A stretch of 64,000 nt of DNA from Salinispora cortesiana (GTDB lineage Bacteria; Actinomycetota; Actinomycetes; Mycobacteriales; Micromonosporaceae). Position 1 is the first letter of the stretch, and each line of letters starts with the position of its first letter. The stretch covers positions 1-64,000 of the forward strand of contig NZ_AXVR01000005.1 in NCBI RefSeq assembly GCF_000484695.1. Direction: 5' to 3'. The notes beneath the pieces were generated by a model. That model did not search any database. It worked only from the letters and a program-made list of their open reading frames with translations, and was not told where the DNA came from. This document shows, piece by piece, positions 44,414-53,874 of the stretch. The position numbers and the translations under genes are program-made.

Positions 44414-46204
44414 TCAGGTCCCGGGACGGTACGGGGCGAGCGGGTTGGCCAACGTCCCCACGAGCTGCAACGCCCCCGCCGGATCGGCGAGGTCAACCAT
44501 CTGCTGGTTGTCCCGCAGCTGGAGCCGGTTGAGGCAGGAGAGCGCGAACTCGGGCGCGAAGAGCTCGTACCGCCGGGCCCGCTCGGCCAGGTGCGGCACC
44601 CGGTCCAGGTATCCCGTTGCGGATTCGGCGACCGTCCGCCAGAAGGTCTCCTCCGGACAGACCCCCGCCTCGACCAGCACGGCGTTGAGGTGCCGCAGGA
44701 AACAGTCAACGACATCGGTGAAGATCGACAACAGTCGCATCTCTTCCGGTACGTCCGCCCGGATCCGCTCCACCGCCGGGGGCAACGGCGCGTCGACGCT
44801 CATCACCGCGATCTCCTCGGCGATGTCCTTGAAGATCACCCGCTCAACCACGCCCTCGTGCAGGACCAGGATGACGTTCTCGCCGTGCGGCATGAACGCG
44901 AGGTCGTGCGCGTAGAAGGCATGCAGCAACGGCACCAGGTAGGCGTCGAGGTAGCGGCGGAGCCAGGCCGCCGGGGTGAGCCCCGAGGCAGCGATCAGCG
45001 CGGCGGTGTGGGACCGGCCGTCCGGGTCAACGTGCAAGAGCGAGGCCATGGTGGCCAGTCGCCGACCCGGCGCCAACCCCTGCACCGGGCTCTCCCGCCA
45101 CAGCGCCGCCAGCATCTTCCGGTACGGGGAGTAGCGATCCGTCGCCGCCTCGTACTGCCGATGCCGGTAGCCGACGGCAGCCCGCTCACGCAGGATGGTC
45201 AGCCCGGTGCTGCGGAACACCTCGTCGCCGTCGATCAGGTCGGCGAGCCAGTCGTTGATTGCCGGAGTGGCCGCCATGTAGGCGGCCGACAGGCCCCGCA
45301 TGAAGCCCATGTTCAGCACCGACAGCGCGGTCTTGACATAGTGCCGGCTGGGTTCGGTGAGGTTGAAGAAAGTCCGGATGGACTGCTGGGCCCGGTAGTC
45401 GTCCGGCCCCGCACCGAGGTAGACCAGGTGCCGGCGGGCCACCTCCCCGGCGAAGGTGACCGAGAGCTTGTGCTGCCACTGCCAGGGATGCACCGGGATC
45501 AGATGATGGTCGGCGAGGTCCAGGCCGAGTCCGGCCAGGGTGGCAGCGAACCGGGCCCGGGTCTGCTCATCCAACTCGGCCTGGATGAGGGTGTCGTAGT
45601 CCAGCTCGGCCGAGCAGCTGAAGGTCGAGTGGTCGCGGTGCGCGGCGAGCCAGATCAGCCGTACCGGCGTGGCGGCCTCCGGCGCGTACCGGTGGTACTC
45701 GTCGGAGCTGAACCCGAGCCGGCCGTTGTTGGCTACGAAGCAGGGATGCCCCTCGGTCATCGCCGATTCCACGGTCTGGAAGTCGGCGTCGACCAGCTTC
45801 TCCGCCGCCGGCCCACCTCGGGCGAGCTTGTACGCCGTCCCGGCGAGGGTGGCGGTGATCTCCTCCAGGTAGACCGGCAGGACCCGGTCGGAGAGACCGA
45901 GTGCGCCCCGCAGTTCCAGGCAGAAGTCGGCGGCATCAGGTGGCAACTGCCCAGACTCCCCGTGTCGGGTGATGCTGTCCGGGTCAATCTGCCAGTGGTC
46001 CAGGGCGAGCAGCCGGGCGGTGAAGCGATACTCGACCGTGCCGTCGTCGCTGCGGACCCGGTAGCGACCCGGCTCGGCCGGAATCGGCTCCGGGGTGAGT
46101 AGCCGTTCGTGGGCGAACTCGGCGAGGGCCTTGCGCACCAGCAGTCGGTTGGCCTGCTCCCAGCGCGCCGGGGTGAGGTGCGTGACGGCGTCGCCGGGGA
46201 TCAT
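44414..46204 (-). CDS. desD: Desferrioxamine synthetase DesD (NIS family)
   Basis: A 596-residue NRPS-independent siderophore synthetase that condenses and cyclises N-hydroxy-N-succinyl- or acetyl-cadaverine units using ATP. IucA/IucC-family motifs are EGHPCFVANNGRLGFSSDEY (about 160-180), VHPWQWQHKLSVTF, SIRTFFNLTEPSRHYVKTAL, and the C-terminal FhuF-like DLAFMPHGENVILVLHEG. ATG 46204 overlaps the desC stop (ATGA). It ends the desABCD run. The length is as in other DesD proteins. Confidence 0.94.
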   Translation of the reverse strand: MIPGDAVTHLTPARWEQANRLLVRKALAEFAHERLLTPEPIPAEPGRYRVRSDDGTVEYRFTARLLALDHWQIDPDSITRHGESGQLPPDAADFCLELRGALGLSDRVLPVYLEEITATLAGTAYKLARGGPAAEKLVDADFQTVESAMTEGHPCFVANNGRLGFSSDEYHRYAPEAATPVRLIWLAAHRDHSTFSCSAELDYDTLIQAELDEQTRARFAATLAGLGLDLADHHLIPVHPWQWQHKLSVTFAGEVARRHLVYLGAGPDDYRAQQSIRTFFNLTEPSRHYVKTALSVLNMGFMRGLSAAYMAATPAINDWLADLIDGDEVFRSTGLTILRERAAVGYRHRQYEAATDRYSPYRKMLAALWRESPVQGLAPGRRLATMASLLHVDPDGRSHTAALIAASGLTPAAWLRRYLDAYLVPLLHAFYAHDLAFMPHGENVILVLHEGVVERVIFKDIAEEIAVMSVDAPLPPAVERIRADVPEEMRLLSIFTDVVDCFLRHLNAVLVEAGVCPEETFWRTVAESATGYLDRVPHLAERARRYELFAPEFALSCLNRLQLRDNQQMVDLADPAGALQLVGTLANPLAPYRPGT

Positions 46205-46767
46205 GCGGGCGCTCCTTGGGTCGCGGCGCGGAAGGCCGCGCGGGTGCAGATGCTCAGTAGGGCGGTCTTCGTCGGTAGCTCCACCGGGCCGACGACCTGG
46301 AAGCCCACGGCGGCGTTCAGGGCGTGGACCGCGGTGTTGCGGATGTCCGGCTCGACCACGACCCGCTGGGTGGCGGGGTCGGTGAAGAGCCAGTCCAGCA
46401 CCGCTGTGATGACGGCATGGGTGAATCCGTGCACCGGTGTCTCGGTGGGAGCGCAGAGGAAGTGCATGCCGACGTCGCCGGGGCGGGCGTCGTACCGGCC
46501 CACGAGTTCCACGTGGGCCGGGTCGTAGCGTTCGGCGAGGAACACCGGCGCCCCCTCGTGCCACCCGAGGTACGCGTCGTGGTGCGGGTGGTCGGCGATC
46601 CGCCGGTACTCGGCGGCGACCTGCGCCACGTCGGCGTCCTGCATCAGCCAGAAGGCCGCCTTCGGATGGGTGACCCAGCGGTGCAGCAGCGGGGCGTCCC
46701 CGTCCGGGTCGAGAGCGCGCAGCGTGAACTCGCCCAGGAGCGGATCCTGGCGGGTGTGCACGGTCAC
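46201..46767 (-). CDS. desC: Siderophore acyltransferase DesC (GNAT)
   Basis: A 188-residue GNAT-fold enzyme of the siderophore (RhbD/IucB) subgroup that acylates N-hydroxycadaverine with succinyl- or acetyl-CoA. Markers are [32 protein letters not shown], and [22 protein letters not shown], the CoA-binding region. GTG 46767 overlaps the desB stop, and its stop overlaps desD. A second protein of the same subgroup is encoded at 55957. Confidence 0.92.
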   Translation of the reverse strand: MTVHTRQDPLLGEFTLRALDPDGDAPLLHRWVTHPKAAFWLMQDADVAQVAAEYRRIADHPHHDAYLGWHEGAPVFLAERYDPAHVELVGRYDARPGDVGMHFLCAPTETPVHGFTHAVITAVLDWLFTDPATQRVVVEPDIRNTAVHALNAAVGFQVVGPVELPTKTALLSICTRAAFRAATQGAPA

Positions 46768-48050
46768 GAATCCACCGCCGCCGGGGCCCCGAACTCCTGG
46801 AAGGTGACGCTCTTCTCCACCTGGTAGTACTCTCGGCCGAGCATTTCCCGGATGAGGTACGAGTTCCGGTACGGCCCCATACCCAGGTCGGGTGAGGTAA
46901 CGCTGTGCGTGTGGGTGCCGCCGTTCTGGAGAAAGACCTCCTGGCCAGTGTGGTCGATGCTGTAGTTACGGGCGATGTCGAACCGGCCGTGGCTGTCCCA
47001 GCGGAGCCGGTCCCGGATCCCGTCCACGAACGCCGGCACCGGGAACCGGTAGCCGGTGGCCAGCACCAGGCCCTCAGTGTCGAGGGTGAAGTCCCTGCCC
47101 TGCTCGTGGTGGCGCAGACCCAACGTGTACGTACCGGCGTCGTGGGCCGCGCTGACCAGCTCGGTGTTGGTGATCAGGCGGGTACGGACCGGGCCGGCGG
47201 TGCTCCGCGCGTACAACAGGTCGAAGATACTGTTGATCAGGTCGGAGTTGATCCCCTTCAGCAGCCCGACCTGCTCCCGCTCCAGCTGGTAGCGGGTCTC
47301 CTCCGGCAGCGCGTGGAAGTAGTCCACGTAGTCCGGTGAGGTCATCTCCAGCGTCAGCTTCGTGTACTCGAGCGGGAAGAAGCGGGGCGACCGCGTCACC
47401 CAGTTGAGCTGATAGCCGTAGCTGTCGATGTCGGTGAGCAGTTCGTGGTAGATCTCGGCGGCGCTCTGCCCACTACCGACGATCGTGATGCTCCGCTTGC
47501 TCCGCAGTGCGTCGCGGTGCTCGAGGTAGTTGGAGTTGTGGAACGCGTCCCCACCCAGCCCCTGGCAGACGGCGGGCAGCTCCGGCGCGGTGCCGGTGCC
47601 GAGCACCAGGCGCCGGGCCCGGTGGGTGACCGGACCGTCGGCGGTCTCCGCGTGCACCACGTACTCGCCGTTGGCCTCGTCGTAGGACACCGTGGTGACG
47701 GTGTGCCCGAAGCGCAGGTTCGACAGCCGGTCCGCCGCCCACCGGCAGTACGCGTCGTACTCCGCCCGCAGCGGGAAGAAGCTCTCCCGGATGTAGAAGG
47801 GGTAGAGCCGGCCGGTCTCCTTCAGGTAGTTGACGAAGGAGAACGGCGAGGTGGGGTCGGCGAAGGTCACCAGGTCGGCGAGGAACGGCGTCTGCAGTCG
47901 GGTGGACTCCAGCAGCATGCCGGGGTGCCAGGAGACATCGGCGCGGGCCTCCAGGAAGAGCCCGTCCAGCTCGGAGATCGGCTCGGTCAGGCAGGCCAGG
48001 CCGAGGTTGTACGGGCCGAGTCCGATCGCGATGAAGTCGCGGGTGGTCAT
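46764..48050 (-). CDS. desB: Lysine/cadaverine N-hydroxylase DesB
   Basis: A 428-residue flavin-dependent N-monooxygenase using FAD, NADPH and O2 to hydroxylate cadaverine. FAD site [19 protein letters not shown] (residues 6-24), substrate region [27 protein letters not shown] site [18 protein letters not shown], and the C-terminal [14 protein letters not shown] are all intact. ATG 48050 has a weak ribosome site; the gap to desA is 36 bases. The N-terminal GLGPYNLG is the usual variant in siderophore N-hydroxylases. Confidence 0.94.
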   Translation of the reverse strand: MTTRDFIAIGLGPYNLGLACLTEPISELDGLFLEARADVSWHPGMLLESTRLQTPFLADLVTFADPTSPFSFVNYLKETGRLYPFYIRESFFPLRAEYDAYCRWAADRLSNLRFGHTVTTVSYDEANGEYVVHAETADGPVTHRARRLVLGTGTAPELPAVCQGLGGDAFHNSNYLEHRDALRSKRSITIVGSGQSAAEIYHELLTDIDSYGYQLNWVTRSPRFFPLEYTKLTLEMTSPDYVDYFHALPEETRYQLEREQVGLLKGINSDLINSIFDLLYARSTAGPVRTRLITNTELVSAAHDAGTYTLGLRHHEQGRDFTLDTEGLVLATGYRFPVPAFVDGIRDRLRWDSHGRFDIARNYSIDHTGQEVFLQNGGTHTHSVTSPDLGMGPYRNSYLIREMLGREYYQVEKSVTFQEFGAPAAVDS

Positions 48051-48086
48051 GTGGTTCTCCAGACGGGGTGTTGCGGGGATGATTGG

Positions 48087-49688
48087 TCAGGCGACCGAGC
48101 AGGACAGGTCGGCGGGGCGGTCGCTCCGCCCGGAGGCGTGGTCGTGCGCGTACCGACCGGCGTGTTCGGCGATCAGGTCCAGCACGAGGGTCACGTCCGC
48201 GCCCGTGGTCGCGGGATTGAGCAGGGTAAACTTGAGGTGCGCCCGGCCGTCTACCATGGTGCCGGCCACCATGGCGGCACCGGAGGCGGCGAGTTGGGCC
48301 CGGGCGTGCCGGTTGGCCTCGTCGGCCAGCTCGGCATCGGTGCCGGCGGGGCACCAACGGAAGACGACGGTGCTCAGCGGTGAGCGGGCGACCACCTCGA
48401 AGCGGGGGTCGGCGTCGGCGAGGGCCCAGGCGTCAACGGCGCGGCGGCAGACCTCGTCGAAGAGCGCGCCGACCGCGTCCGGGCCCATCACCCGCAGGGT
48501 CAACCACAGCTTCAGCGCGTCGAACCGGCGGGTGGTCTGCAGACTCTTGTCCACTTGGTTCGGGATCCGCTCGGCGACCGCCCGGGCCGGGTTGAGGTAG
48601 TCGGCGTGGTAGGTGGCGTGCCGCAGCACCTGACGGTCCCGTACCAGCAGCGCGCTTGAGCTGACCGGCTGGAAGAAGGACTTGTGGAAGTCGACGGTCA
48701 CCGAATCGGCCTGCTCGATGCCGTCGAGCAGGTGCCGGCGGGTCGGCGAGACCAGCAGGCCGCAGCCGTACGCGGCGTCGACGTGCAGCCAGACGCCAGC
48801 GGTGGCGCAGCGCCCGACGATCTGCGGCAGCGGGTCAATGGTGCCGAAGTCGGTGGTCCCGGCGGTGGCGACCACCGCCATCACCGGCAGGTCGGCCCGC
48901 TGACAACGCTCCAGCTCCCGGTCCAACGCCTGCGGGCACATCCGCCGGGCCGCGTCGGTCTCGACGGTAATCACCGCGTCCGGGGCCAGTCCGAGTAGCT
49001 TCGCGGCCTTCTGGACGCTGAAGTGCCCGGCGGCGGAGGTGAGGATGCGCAGCCGGGGCAGGAGCGCGGCCCGGGCGTCGGCATCGGCGGCGTGCGCGAC
49101 GGCCTCCTCCCGGGCCAGCAGCAGGGCGTGCAGGTTGGACTGGGTTCCACCGCTGGTGAAGATCCCGTCGGCAGTCGCTCCGAGGCCGATCCGGGCAGCC
49201 GTCCACTCGATCAACCGGCGCTCGATGAAGGTGGCGCCAGCGCTCTGGTCCCAGGTGTCCAGCGACGGGTTGACCGCGGTGAGCATCGCCTCGCCGAGCA
49301 ACGCGGGGATTGCCACCGGACAGTTGAGGTGGGCCAGGGAACGGGGGTGGTGGAACCAGACCGCGTCGCGCAGCCACAGCTCGTCCAACTCGTCCAGGGC
49401 GGTGGCGTGGTCGCCGAGCGGCCGGTCGAGCTCGACGCCGCCGACGAGCGGGGCCAGCTCGTCCGGGGCGACCCCGGTGAAGGGTCGGTCGACCGTTGCG
49501 ACCCGACTGGCGACCCGCTCCACCCCGTCGGCGAGCGCCTGTCGGTAGTGGTCGACCGAACCGTTGCCGAGCAGGTACGCCTGGGCTGCCTCGGCAGCGC
49601 CCGGGGACGCGGACTCCGCGTCGGGTCGGACCGAGGTGGGCCCTTGGTCGAGCGGTACGGCGTCAGCGGGGTCTGCGGACGGGTTCAT
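48087..49688 (-). CDS. desA: Lysine decarboxylase DesA
   Basis: A 533-residue PLP-dependent group II decarboxylase converting lysine to cadaverine, the first step of desferrioxamine. It has HPRSLAHLNCPVAIPAL, FTSGGTQSNLHALL (PLP phosphate contact), WLHVDAAYGCGLLVS (PLP-pyridine Asp) and the Schiff-base lysine in VTVDFHKSFFQPVSSSALL. ATG 49688 has GAGGA five bases upstream. Its own iron box was not found, so it is probably read from the promoter of the binding-protein gene, through a hairpin at 49779-49808. Confidence 0.94.
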   Translation of the reverse strand: MNPSADPADAVPLDQGPTSVRPDAESASPGAAEAAQAYLLGNGSVDHYRQALADGVERVASRVATVDRPFTGVAPDELAPLVGGVELDRPLGDHATALDELDELWLRDAVWFHHPRSLAHLNCPVAIPALLGEAMLTAVNPSLDTWDQSAGATFIERRLIEWTAARIGLGATADGIFTSGGTQSNLHALLLAREEAVAHAADADARAALLPRLRILTSAAGHFSVQKAAKLLGLAPDAVITVETDAARRMCPQALDRELERCQRADLPVMAVVATAGTTDFGTIDPLPQIVGRCATAGVWLHVDAAYGCGLLVSPTRRHLLDGIEQADSVTVDFHKSFFQPVSSSALLVRDRQVLRHATYHADYLNPARAVAERIPNQVDKSLQTTRRFDALKLWLTLRVMGPDAVGALFDEVCRRAVDAWALADADPRFEVVARSPLSTVVFRWCPAGTDAELADEANRHARAQLAASGAAMVAGTMVDGRAHLKFTLLNPATTGADVTLVLDLIAEHAGRYAHDHASGRSDRPADLSCSVA

Positions 49689-49778
49689 GCGCGATCCTCA
49701 TGTTCGTGGCGCCCGAATGCGGGCAGCCGCCATCGTCCGCCGTACGCGGACGGCGGTTGCGGTGAGTGGTTCGGGCGG

Positions 49779-49808
49779 GTCCCGGCCGACGGCGTCGCCG
49801 GCCGGGAC
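49779..49808 (-). terminator. Strong hairpin between desE-like gene and desA
   Basis: GTCCCGGCCG (49779-49788) pairs perfectly with CGGCCGGGAC (49799-49808) around a ten-base loop, eight bases past the binding-protein stop. It may end most transcripts or protect the 3' end of the binding-protein message so that desA-D are made at a lower level. No T-run. Confidence 0.5.
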
Positions 49809-49815
49809 GCGATGG

Positions 49816-50847
49816 TCAGCTGACCTTCTTTGCACCCTTGATCGCGGTGGCCAGGTTCTCCAGCAGCGGAGCGGCACCGGCGTACGAGAAGCGGGGCACG
49901 GAGTCCCAGGCGGTGACCTGGTTGGCCGCCACGGCCGGTAGCTTCGCCCAGGTCGGCTTGGCGGCGAGGTCGTCGGCCTGCAGCGCGGTGCCACGGTTGT
50001 CGAGCAGAAGCAGGTCGGCCGGGAACTTGCCGGCGTTTTCCCAGCTGAGTGCCTCGAAGTAGTCGCCCGCCTCCAGTTTGGTGGGCACTACGAGGTCGAC
50101 GCCGAGCTCGGCGAAGTACATCAAGTCGGTGCTCACCTGCGGGTTGGAGACGTAGAACAGGTCGGGACTGCCGGAGCAGGCCATCACCTTGATACCCGGG
50201 TTGGCCTTGACGGCTTCACGGACCGACTCCGCCGCGGCTTCGAAGCGGGCCTTCGCCTTGGCGACCGCCGGCGCGGACAGGTCCGCGCCGAGGGACTCGG
50301 CGAGCTGCGCGTATCGTTCGATGGGCTGGGTCATCGGCACCCGGGCGGTGGTGATCGCCGCGACCGGGGCGAGGGGGACAATCTTGTCTTTGCTCTCGTC
50401 CGGCACGTACCAGAGCGCATCGGGGTCGTACATGTGGGTGACCAGCAGTTCGGGCCGCAGGCCGACGTACTTCTCCAGATTGAACTCGCCCCAGGTGTTG
50501 CCCAGGATCTCCACGCTCTCCACGTTCAGCTCCCCGGCCTGCGGGTCCTTGCTGCCATCGGCGCGGGTGGTCTCGCCGAACACGCCGACGACCTGCTCGT
50601 TGAGGCCGAAGTCGACCAGCGCCGCGGCCACTCCGGTGAAGGCGACGACGCGGGTCGGAGACGCGTCGGCGGAGAGCTTCTCGCCTCGGTCGTCGGTGAA
50701 GGACCAGGGGCCGGATTTAGCGTCGGCGGAGGGGTTGTCGGTGTCCTCGCTGCCGCAGCTGGCGAGGAGGGCGGCCAGGCTGACACCGCCGGCGGCGGCG
50801 AGCAGGCCACGACGGGAAAGTCGACGGGCGGAAGCGGGGTGCGACAT
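49816..50847 (-). CDS. desE: Ferric-siderophore binding lipoprotein (DesE-like)
   Basis: A 343-residue exported binding protein of the FepB/FhuD type. The N-terminus combines a twin-arginine-like run (RRLSRRGLLAAAGGVSLAA) with a lipobox LLASCG (Cys near 31), so it is a Tat-dependent lipoprotein. The mature part has [39 protein letters not shown] and DLVVPTKLEAGDYFEALSWEN. It should capture ferrioxamine for the FecCD permeases encoded divergently. The 19-base iron box lies 46 bases upstream. Confidence 0.92.
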   Translation of the reverse strand: MSHPASARRLSRRGLLAAAGGVSLAALLASCGSEDTDNPSADAKSGPWSFTDDRGEKLSADASPTRVVAFTGVAAALVDFGLNEQVVGVFGETTRADGSKDPQAGELNVESVEILGNTWGEFNLEKYVGLRPELLVTHMYDPDALWYVPDESKDKIVPLAPVAAITTARVPMTQPIERYAQLAESLGADLSAPAVAKAKARFEAAAESVREAVKANPGIKVMACSGSPDLFYVSNPQVSTDLMYFAELGVDLVVPTKLEAGDYFEALSWENAGKFPADLLLLDNRGTALQADDLAAKPTWAKLPAVAANQVTAWDSVPRFSYAGAAPLLENLATAIKGAKKVS

Positions 50848-50892
50848 GTTAGATCTTTCGGTCGGGGTCGCGGGCGACCATGGACAGCGGGG

Positions 50893-50911
50893 TTAGGCTA
50901 ACCTAACCTAA
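50893..50911. promoter_or_regulatory. DtxR/IdeR-type iron box
   Basis: TTAGGCTAACCTAACCTAA matches the iron-box consensus at 17 of 19 positions when read on the minus strand. It lies in the 65-base divergent region between the binding-protein gene and the FecCD permease gene, and ends one base before the permease ATG. An iron-loaded DmdR/IdeR repressor bound here would shut both directions. Confidence 0.9.
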
Positions 50912-50912
50912 G

Positions 50913-52013
50913 ATGCTGTCAAGTCCCGCCCCGGCGATTCGCACCAACTCGGAGCTCACCCTGTCCGTCACTCATTCACCGCCGTCCGCTGCGCAAACGG
51001 TGTCGGCGCACCCCGTCCGACGCGGTCGCACCGCCACCCGCGTCAGCGGCCTCGCCGCCGCCGTTCTTCTGCTCGCCGTCGTCGCGGTGCTCAGCATCGC
51101 CGTCGGGGCAAAAGCCCTCCCCCTCGCCGACATCTGGCCCGGACTACTCGACCCCGACGCGGACGAATACACCGTGGTCCACCAGATGCGCCTGCCCCGC
51201 ACGCTGCTCGGCCTGCTCGCCGGGGCCGCCCTCGGGGTTGCCGGGGCGGTCATGCAGGCACTCACCCGCAACCCGCTCGCCGACCCCGGGCTACTCGGCA
51301 TCAACGCCGGCGCCTCCGCGGCGGTAGCCACCGGCACGGCCCTCGTCGGTGTCGCGGGGCTGGACGGACAGGTCTGGTTCGCGCTGATCGGCGCTGCCGC
51401 CGTCACCGCCGCCGGCTACGTCGTGGGCGGCGGGCGCGGCGCCACCCCCGCGCGGCTGGCCCTCGCCGGCGCCGCGCTCAACGCCACCCTCTACTCATAC
51501 GTGAGCGCGATCATGCTGCTCGACGCCGCCTCACTGGAACGACTGCGGTTCTGGACCGTGGGCTCCCTGGCCAGCGCCGAACTGGCCATCGTCGGCACAG
51601 TGGCGCCGTTCATCGCGGCGGGGCTGCTGCTCGCTCTCGCCGTGGCCCGCCCACTGAACGCCCTCGCCCTCGGCGACGACACCGCACGGGCGCTCGGCGC
51701 ACGGCCGGCGCTGATCCGGGCGGCGGTCATCGCGGCGGTCACCCTGCTCTGTGGTGCCGCCACCGCCGCCTGTGGACCGATCGTCTTCGTCGGGCTACTG
51801 GTCCCGCACCTGGTACGCGCGCTGACCGGGCCGGACCTACGGTGGCTGCTGCCCTACTGCGCCGTACTCGCACCCGTGCTCCTGCTCGGCGCCGACGTGC
51901 TCGGCCGGATCCTCAGCCGCCCCGGCGAACTCCAGGTCGGCATGGTCACCGCCGTGCTGGGTGGGCCGCTCTTCCTCTGGCTGGTACTCCGCGGGCGGGT
52001 GGGGCAGCCATGA
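50913..52013 (+). CDS. FecCD-family siderophore permease (first)
   Basis: A 366-residue permease of the BtuC/FecC type with about nine to ten helices. It has MRLPRTLLGLLAGAALGVAGAVMQALTRNPLADPGLLGINAGA, the family hallmark, and CGPIVFVGLLVPHLVRALTGPD with the ATPase-contact glycines. The first 45 residues are hydrophilic. ATG 50913 has no ribosome site and abuts the iron box, suggesting a leaderless message; a GTG at about 51000 could be an alternative start. Its stop overlaps the next permease as ATGA. Confidence 0.9.
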   Translation: MLSSPAPAIRTNSELTLSVTHSPPSAAQTVSAHPVRRGRTATRVSGLAAAVLLLAVVAVLSIAVGAKALPLADIWPGLLDPDADEYTVVHQMRLPRTLLGLLAGAALGVAGAVMQALTRNPLADPGLLGINAGASAAVATGTALVGVAGLDGQVWFALIGAAAVTAAGYVVGGGRGATPARLALAGAALNATLYSYVSAIMLLDAASLERLRFWTVGSLASAELAIVGTVAPFIAAGLLLALAVARPLNALALGDDTARALGARPALIRAAVIAAVTLLCGAATAACGPIVFVGLLVPHLVRALTGPDLRWLLPYCAVLAPVLLLGADVLGRILSRPGELQVGMVTAVLGGPLFLWLVLRGRVGQP

Positions 52014-53038
52014 TTGTCCTGCGCACTCCTGGCGGTGTCTCGCTGCGCCTGCACCCGCGCGCCCTCACCGTCGGCCTGACCTGCGCGCTACTCACCCTGG
52101 CCGTGGGTGTGCTGGCACTGGGTAGCGGCGACTACCCGCTGAGCGCCGCCGACGTGCTCCGCACCCTGGCCGGTGACGGCACCCCGGCCGAGGAGTTCAT
52201 CGTCCACGAGCTGCGGCTTCCCCGGCTGGCCACCGCCATCGCGGTCGGCGCCGCCCTGGCTCTGGCCGGCGCCGTCTTCCAGACCCTGGTCCGCAACCCC
52301 CTCGGCAGTCCCGACCTGCTCGGCTTCACCCAGGGCGCAGCGACCGGCGCGCTGGTGGTGATCGTCGTCGGCGGCACCAGCACGATGCTCTCCGGCGCCG
52401 CCGCCGCCAGCGGACTCGCCACCGGCCTCCTGGTCTACATGATCGCCTGGCGACGCGGAGTGCACGGCTACCGACTCGTACTGGCCGGCATCGGGGTCGC
52501 CGCGATCCTTACCGGAATCAATGGATGGCTGCTCACCCGCGCCCCACTGATGGACGCCGCCCGGGCCGTACTCTGGCTCACCGGCAGCCTCGACGGCCGG
52601 GGCTGGATACACGCCCTGCCGGTCCTGATCGCCCTCGCCCTACTCGGGCCGGCGGTGCTGGCCGGCGCCGGACCCGCCCTGCGGCTGATGGAGATGGGCG
52701 ATGACTCCGCCAACGCCCTCGGCGTGCCGGTCGAGCGCCTGCGGCTGGCCCTGCTCGGCGCGGCCGTGCTGCTGGTCTCCCTCGCCTCGGCGGCTGCCGG
52801 CCCGGTCAACTTCGTGGCGCTCACCGCGCCGCACCTGGCCCGACGACTCACCCGCGCACCCGGTCCCAACCTGCTGCCCTCGGCGCTGCTCGGGGCATTA
52901 CTACTGGTCATTGCCGACCAGATCGCTCAGCGCGCCATCCCCGGCCACCAACTGCCGGTAGGCGTGGTGACCGGCTTGATCGGCGGCGGATACCTGATCT
53001 GGCTACTGGCGGCTGAGCGCCGGGCGGGTCGACTGTGA
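52010..53038 (+). CDS. FecCD-family siderophore permease (second)
   Basis: A 342-residue partner permease. It has LRLPRLATAIAVGAALALAGAVFQTLVRNPLGSPDLLGFTQGA and AAGPVNFVALTAPHLARRL, parallel to the first permease, and about nine hydrophobic segments. ATG 52010 overlaps the upstream stop, and its stop overlaps the ATPase start (GTGA), so the transport proteins are translated as a set. Confidence 0.92.
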   Translation: MIVLRTPGGVSLRLHPRALTVGLTCALLTLAVGVLALGSGDYPLSAADVLRTLAGDGTPAEEFIVHELRLPRLATAIAVGAALALAGAVFQTLVRNPLGSPDLLGFTQGAATGALVVIVVGGTSTMLSGAAAASGLATGLLVYMIAWRRGVHGYRLVLAGIGVAAILTGINGWLLTRAPLMDAARAVLWLTGSLDGRGWIHALPVLIALALLGPAVLAGAGPALRLMEMGDDSANALGVPVERLRLALLGAAVLLVSLASAAAGPVNFVALTAPHLARRLTRAPGPNLLPSALLGALLLVIADQIAQRAIPGHQLPVGVVTGLIGGGYLIWLLAAERRAGRL

Positions 53039-53874
53039 CAACGACGGAGAACGGAGCACCGAAAATGCGGTCCCGGCTACGCGGTAGCGCGATGACCCTG
53101 GCGTACGAACGGCGGACCATCTCCCGCGAGTTGACCGTCGATGTTCCGGACCAGTCGTTCACCGTCGTCATCGGCCCGAACGCGTGCGGCAAGTCCACCC
53201 TGCTGCGCGCCCTGTCCCGGCTGCTTCGGCCGAGCGCCGGCGCGGTCCTGCTGGATGGGGCGGACATCCACCGACGTCCCGCCCGGGAGATCGCGAAGAC
53301 CCTTGGCCTGCTGCCCCAGTCCTCGATCGCCCCGGACGGCATCGGGGTGGCCGAACTCGTCTCCCGGGGCCGATACCCACACCAGGGGCTACTACGGCAG
53401 TGGTCCCGCGAGGACGAGGCAGTGGTCGCCGAGTCGATGGCGGCCACCGGCGTCACCGACCTCGCCGACCGTCCAGTAGCCGAACTCTCCGGCGGGCAAC
53501 GACAACGGGTCTGGCTCGCCATGGCCCTCGCCCAGCAGACCCCGCTGCTGCTGCTCGACGAACCCACCACCTATCTGGATATCGCCCACCAGATCGAGAT
53601 CCTCGACCTCTGCGCCCGGCTACACGAGGAGGAGGGCCGTACGCTGGTCGCCGTACTCCACGACCTGAACCAGGCCGCCCGCTACGCGACCCACCTGATC
53701 GCGATGCGCGACGGGCAGGTGGTGGCGACGGGCCCACCCCAGACGGTGGTTACCGCCGCGCTCGTCGAAGAGGTCTTCGGCCTCACCTGCCGGGTCATCG
53801 ACGATCCGGAGACCGGCACCCCGCTGGTGGTGCCGGCGGCCCGGCGCCGGACCGCGATCGGAGTCACGGCGTGA
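53035..53874 (+). CDS. Siderophore ABC transporter ATP-binding protein
   Basis: A 279-residue FepC/FhuC-type ATPase. Walker A is VIGPNACGKSTLLRAL, the Q-loop LLPQSSIAPDGIGVAELVSRGRYPHQG, the signature ELSGGQRQRVWLAMAL, and Walker B LLLLDEPTTYLDIAHQIEIL followed by HDLNQAARYATH. All are classic for ferric-siderophore import. The N-terminus looks about 15 residues longer than usual; an internal ATG (MTLAYERRTISREL) is the other possible start. Confidence 0.93.
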   Translation: MTTTENGAPKMRSRLRGSAMTLAYERRTISRELTVDVPDQSFTVVIGPNACGKSTLLRALSRLLRPSAGAVLLDGADIHRRPAREIAKTLGLLPQSSIAPDGIGVAELVSRGRYPHQGLLRQWSREDEAVVAESMAATGVTDLADRPVAELSGGQRQRVWLAMALAQQTPLLLLDEPTTYLDIAHQIEILDLCARLHEEEGRTLVAVLHDLNQAARYATHLIAMRDGQVVATGPPQTVVTAALVEEVFGLTCRVIDDPETGTPLVVPAARRRTAIGVTA

